The notes below the pieces were generated by a model. The model saw nothing but the letters and a program-made list of their open reading frames with translations, was not told the origin of the DNA and did not search any database. Shown in pieces: positions 14,073 through 15,633 of a stretch of 15,633 nucleotides of DNA (position 1 is its first letter; every line of letters starts with the position of its first letter). The translations under genes and the position numbers were made by a program. Location of the stretch: assembly GCA_900552155.1 (NCBI GenBank), contig URYU01000028.1, positions 1 through 15,633 of the forward strand, given 5' to 3'. Origin of the DNA: an uncultured Collinsella sp. (GTDB taxonomy: Bacteria > Actinomycetota > Coriobacteriia > Coriobacteriales > Coriobacteriaceae).

Positions 14073-14347
14073 ATGTTTGGACTGAGGGCTCCTGAGCTCA
14101 TCATTATTCTCGTCGTTGTCCTGATATCTTCGGGCCCACGAACCTGCCGAAGCTCGGCAAGTCCCTCGGCTCTACCGTCAAGAATATCCGCGAGGGTATG
14201 GAGGGCGACGATAAGGCCGAGACCAAGCAGGCCGAGGAGGTCGTGGTCGAGCAGTCCGAGGAGGACAAGGAGATCGCTGAGCTCGAGGCCAAGCTCGCTG
14301 CTGCCAAGAAGAAGCAGGCAGAGGACAGCGACGCGGACGCAGAGTAG
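14073..14347 (+). pseudogene. tatA: Sec-independent protein translocase TatA, with a one-base frameshift
   Basis: TatA forms the pore-like component of the twin-arginine translocase in the cell membrane. The start is ATG 14073 behind TGGAGG (14061-14066). The first frame gives MFGLRAPELIIILVVVL, the N-terminal membrane helix. It then goes out of frame near 14121-14126. From 14126 another frame continues exactly as TatA should: IFGPTNLPKLGKSLG, the hinge and amphipathic helix, then a charged Glu/Lys-rich tail to TAG 14345. Restoring one base (CTGAT-ATC to CTGATNATC) gives a protein of about 91 residues, a normal TatA. The uncorrected first frame ends in an Arg/Ser-rich nonsense tail of about 140 residues. 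It is a mutation, a sequencing error or, less likely, programmed frameshifting. It has its own promoter and terminator. Confidence 0.85.
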
Positions 14348-14372
14348 TCCCATCCCTTTGGGGTGAGCACCT

Positions 14373-14405
14373 GACCGGCTTGCCCGCAGGCTAGCCGGTC
14401 TTTTT
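14373..14405 (+). terminator. Intrinsic terminator after tatA
   Basis: GACCGGCT and AGCCGGTC form a perfect 8 bp stem with a 12-base loop, followed by TTTTT. It lies 25 bases after the tatA stop. Confidence 0.87.
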
Positions 14406-14453
14406 CGTTTTGTTGACAGTTGATTGTTTGATCAGAGTTGGGGAGATATCCGT

Positions 14454-14924
14454 ATGGACGCAAGCCAGATCGTACTGACCGCTGAGGGCCGCCAGAAGCT
14501 CGTCGAGGAGCTCGCTTGGCGTGAGGGCGATTACGCCAAGGAGATCGTCGAGGACATCAAGGAAGCCCGCGCGTTCGGCGACCTTTCGGAGAACTCCGAG
14601 TACGACGCCGCTAAGGACAAGCAGGCCCAGAACGCCGCTCGTATTGCCGAGATCCAGGCCATTCTCGCCAACGCTCAGGTTGCTGCCACCACGGGCGACC
14701 TGACCGTCTCCATCGGTTCCACCGTTTCGCTGATTGATCCCAACGGCGAGGTCATGGAAGTCACGCTCGTCGGTACCACCGAGACCAACTCGCTCGAGCA
14801 CAAGATCTCCAACGAGTCTCCGGTCGGTCACGCCATCATCGGTCACGGCGAGGGCGATTCCGTCGAGGTCGTTACGCCTTCCGGCAAGACTCGCGTCTAC
14901 ACCATCGCCAAGATCGCACGCTAG
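14454..14924 (+). CDS. greA: Transcription elongation factor GreA
   Basis: GreA rescues backtracked RNA polymerase by stimulating cleavage of the transcript 3' end. It has 156 residues of normal layout: an N-terminal coiled coil (about 1-75) with the tip motif FGDLSENSEYDAAK (41-54), whose Asp43 and Glu46 are the acidic pair placed in the active site, and a C-terminal FKBP-like domain with VGHAIIGHGEGDSVEV. The start is ATG 14454 behind GGGGAG (14440-14445). An upstream in-frame TTG at 14424 lacks a site. It is followed by lysS, a common greA-lysS pairing in Actinobacteria. Confidence 0.95.
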   Translation: MDASQIVLTAEGRQKLVEELAWREGDYAKEIVEDIKEARAFGDLSENSEYDAAKDKQAQNAARIAEIQAILANAQVAATTGDLTVSIGSTVSLIDPNGEVMEVTLVGTTETNSLEHKISNESPVGHAIIGHGEGDSVEVVTPSGKTRVYTIAKIAR

Positions 14925-14952
14925 ACCACGGTCCCGCGTAAAGGTATGTTTT

Positions 14953-14985
14953 CGCTCCCTGGGACCGAATCCTGGGGAGCGTTTT
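14953..14985 (+). terminator. Putative terminator between greA and lysS
   Basis: CGCTCCC (14953-14959) and GGGAGCG (14975-14981) form a 7 bp stem around a 15-base loop, then TTTT. Only 18 bases separate it from the lysS ATG, leaving no room for a promoter after it. It may be leaky or act as an attenuator for lysS. Confidence 0.55.
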
Positions 14986-15003
14986 AGTTTGAGGAGCTAA
15001 CTT

Positions 15004-15423
15004 ATGGCAGAGAACCAGAACGCCGCCGATCAGGCATCGACGCTCAACGACGAGCGCGCCACCCGCCTGGCCAAGCGCGCCGCCCTGTTCGAGGCGGGCC
15101 AGAACCCCTATCCTGAGCACTCTGAGCTTGAGGACTACGTCGCCGATATCGAGGCTAAGTACGCCGAGCTTGCCGATGGCGAGGACACCGAGGACGTCGT
15201 GAAGATCGCCGGCCGCGTGGTCGCCAAGCGCGGTCAGGGCAAGATCATGTTCATCGTCGTGCGCGATGCGACTGCCGAGATTCAGCTGTTCTGCCGCATC
15301 AACGACATGGACGAGGCTGCCTGGAGTACGCTCAAGGCCCTCGACGTGGGCGACATCCTGGGCGTGACCGGCGTGGGCGTGCGCACCCAGCGTGGCCAGC
15401 TTTCCGTTGCCCCTAAGAGCGCG

Positions 15424-15441
<18 letters not shown>
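15004..15441 (+). CDS. lysS: Lysyl-tRNA synthetase (class II), N-terminal part
   Basis: LysS charges tRNA-Lys with lysine. The frame starts at ATG 15004 behind GAGGAG (14991-14996). It encodes the N-terminal helix ([21 protein letters not shown], from residue 17) and the OB-fold anticodon-binding domain: [29 protein letters not shown], and [21 protein letters not shown], ending in KSATLLAKA near residue 146. The expected continuation of LysRS after that is the RPLPEK-type linker into the catalytic domain. Instead the same open frame continues with ftsH sequence from about 15442. So only about 146 of roughly 500 residues are present, and the gene is cut by a junction, not by the window edge alone. 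Confidence 0.9.

Positions 15442-15633
<192 letters not shown>

Noticed and set aside
14413..14418. Perfect TTGACA as a -35 for greA
   Set aside because: The matching -10 position (14436-14441) reads AGTTGG and would overlap the greA ribosome site.

Overview
The window is about 15.6 kb of GC-rich, densely coding bacterial DNA. Nearly all genes are on the + strand. Protein sequences, heavy use of GAG/CGC/GCC/CTG codons, GTG starts and gene order suggest a Coriobacteriia actinobacterium, most likely Collinsella or a close relative. That assignment is from recognition, not from a search. The last ~190 bases look foreign to this genome.

Layout. (1) 1-4095: arginine biosynthesis, argC (3' end only), argJ, argB, argD. 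These are the acetylated-intermediate steps from glutamate toward ornithine. ArgJ recycles the acetyl group, and ArgB has the N-terminal helix region typical of arginine-inhibited kinases. argJ is interrupted by an in-frame TAG. (2) 4096-4967: a gene-poor stretch with an AT-rich 215 bp element bounded by 32 bp inverted repeats (MITE-like), two partial repeats of tRNA 3'-end/T-arm sequence with attached terminators, a cluster of three short GC-rich hairpins, and an intact tRNA-Val(UAC) on the minus strand. (3) 4968-6898: asnB, a glutamine-hydrolysing asparagine synthetase, with its own terminator. (4) 6961-12495: murE-type ligase, a HAD phosphatase, murI (glutamate racemase), rph (RNase PH), rdgB (ITP/XTP pyrophosphatase) and dtd (D-aminoacyl-tRNA deacylase). 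These serve cell-wall precursor synthesis, tRNA maturation and clean-up of wrong nucleotides or D-aminoacyl-tRNAs. (5) 12639-13834: veg and ispE, an order also known from Bacillus. (6) 13884-13960: tRNA-Pro(CGG). (7) 14073-14924: tatA (broken by a one-base frameshift) and greA. (8) 15004-15633: the start of lysS, which changes in frame into an internal AAA+ fragment of ftsH.

The main points for a second look are three apparent lesions in conserved genes (the argJ amber codon, the tatA frameshift and the lysS/ftsH junction) and the tRNA/MITE region. The lysS/ftsH junction lies in an 18 bp stretch that can encode both proteins, so it most likely marks a metagenome assembly join. That makes sequencing or assembly error a serious candidate for the other two lesions. 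I found no CRISPR array, prophage, integrase or toxin-antitoxin gene, and no convincing undescribed multigene system. The most novel-looking material is non-coding and lies between 4213 and 4780.
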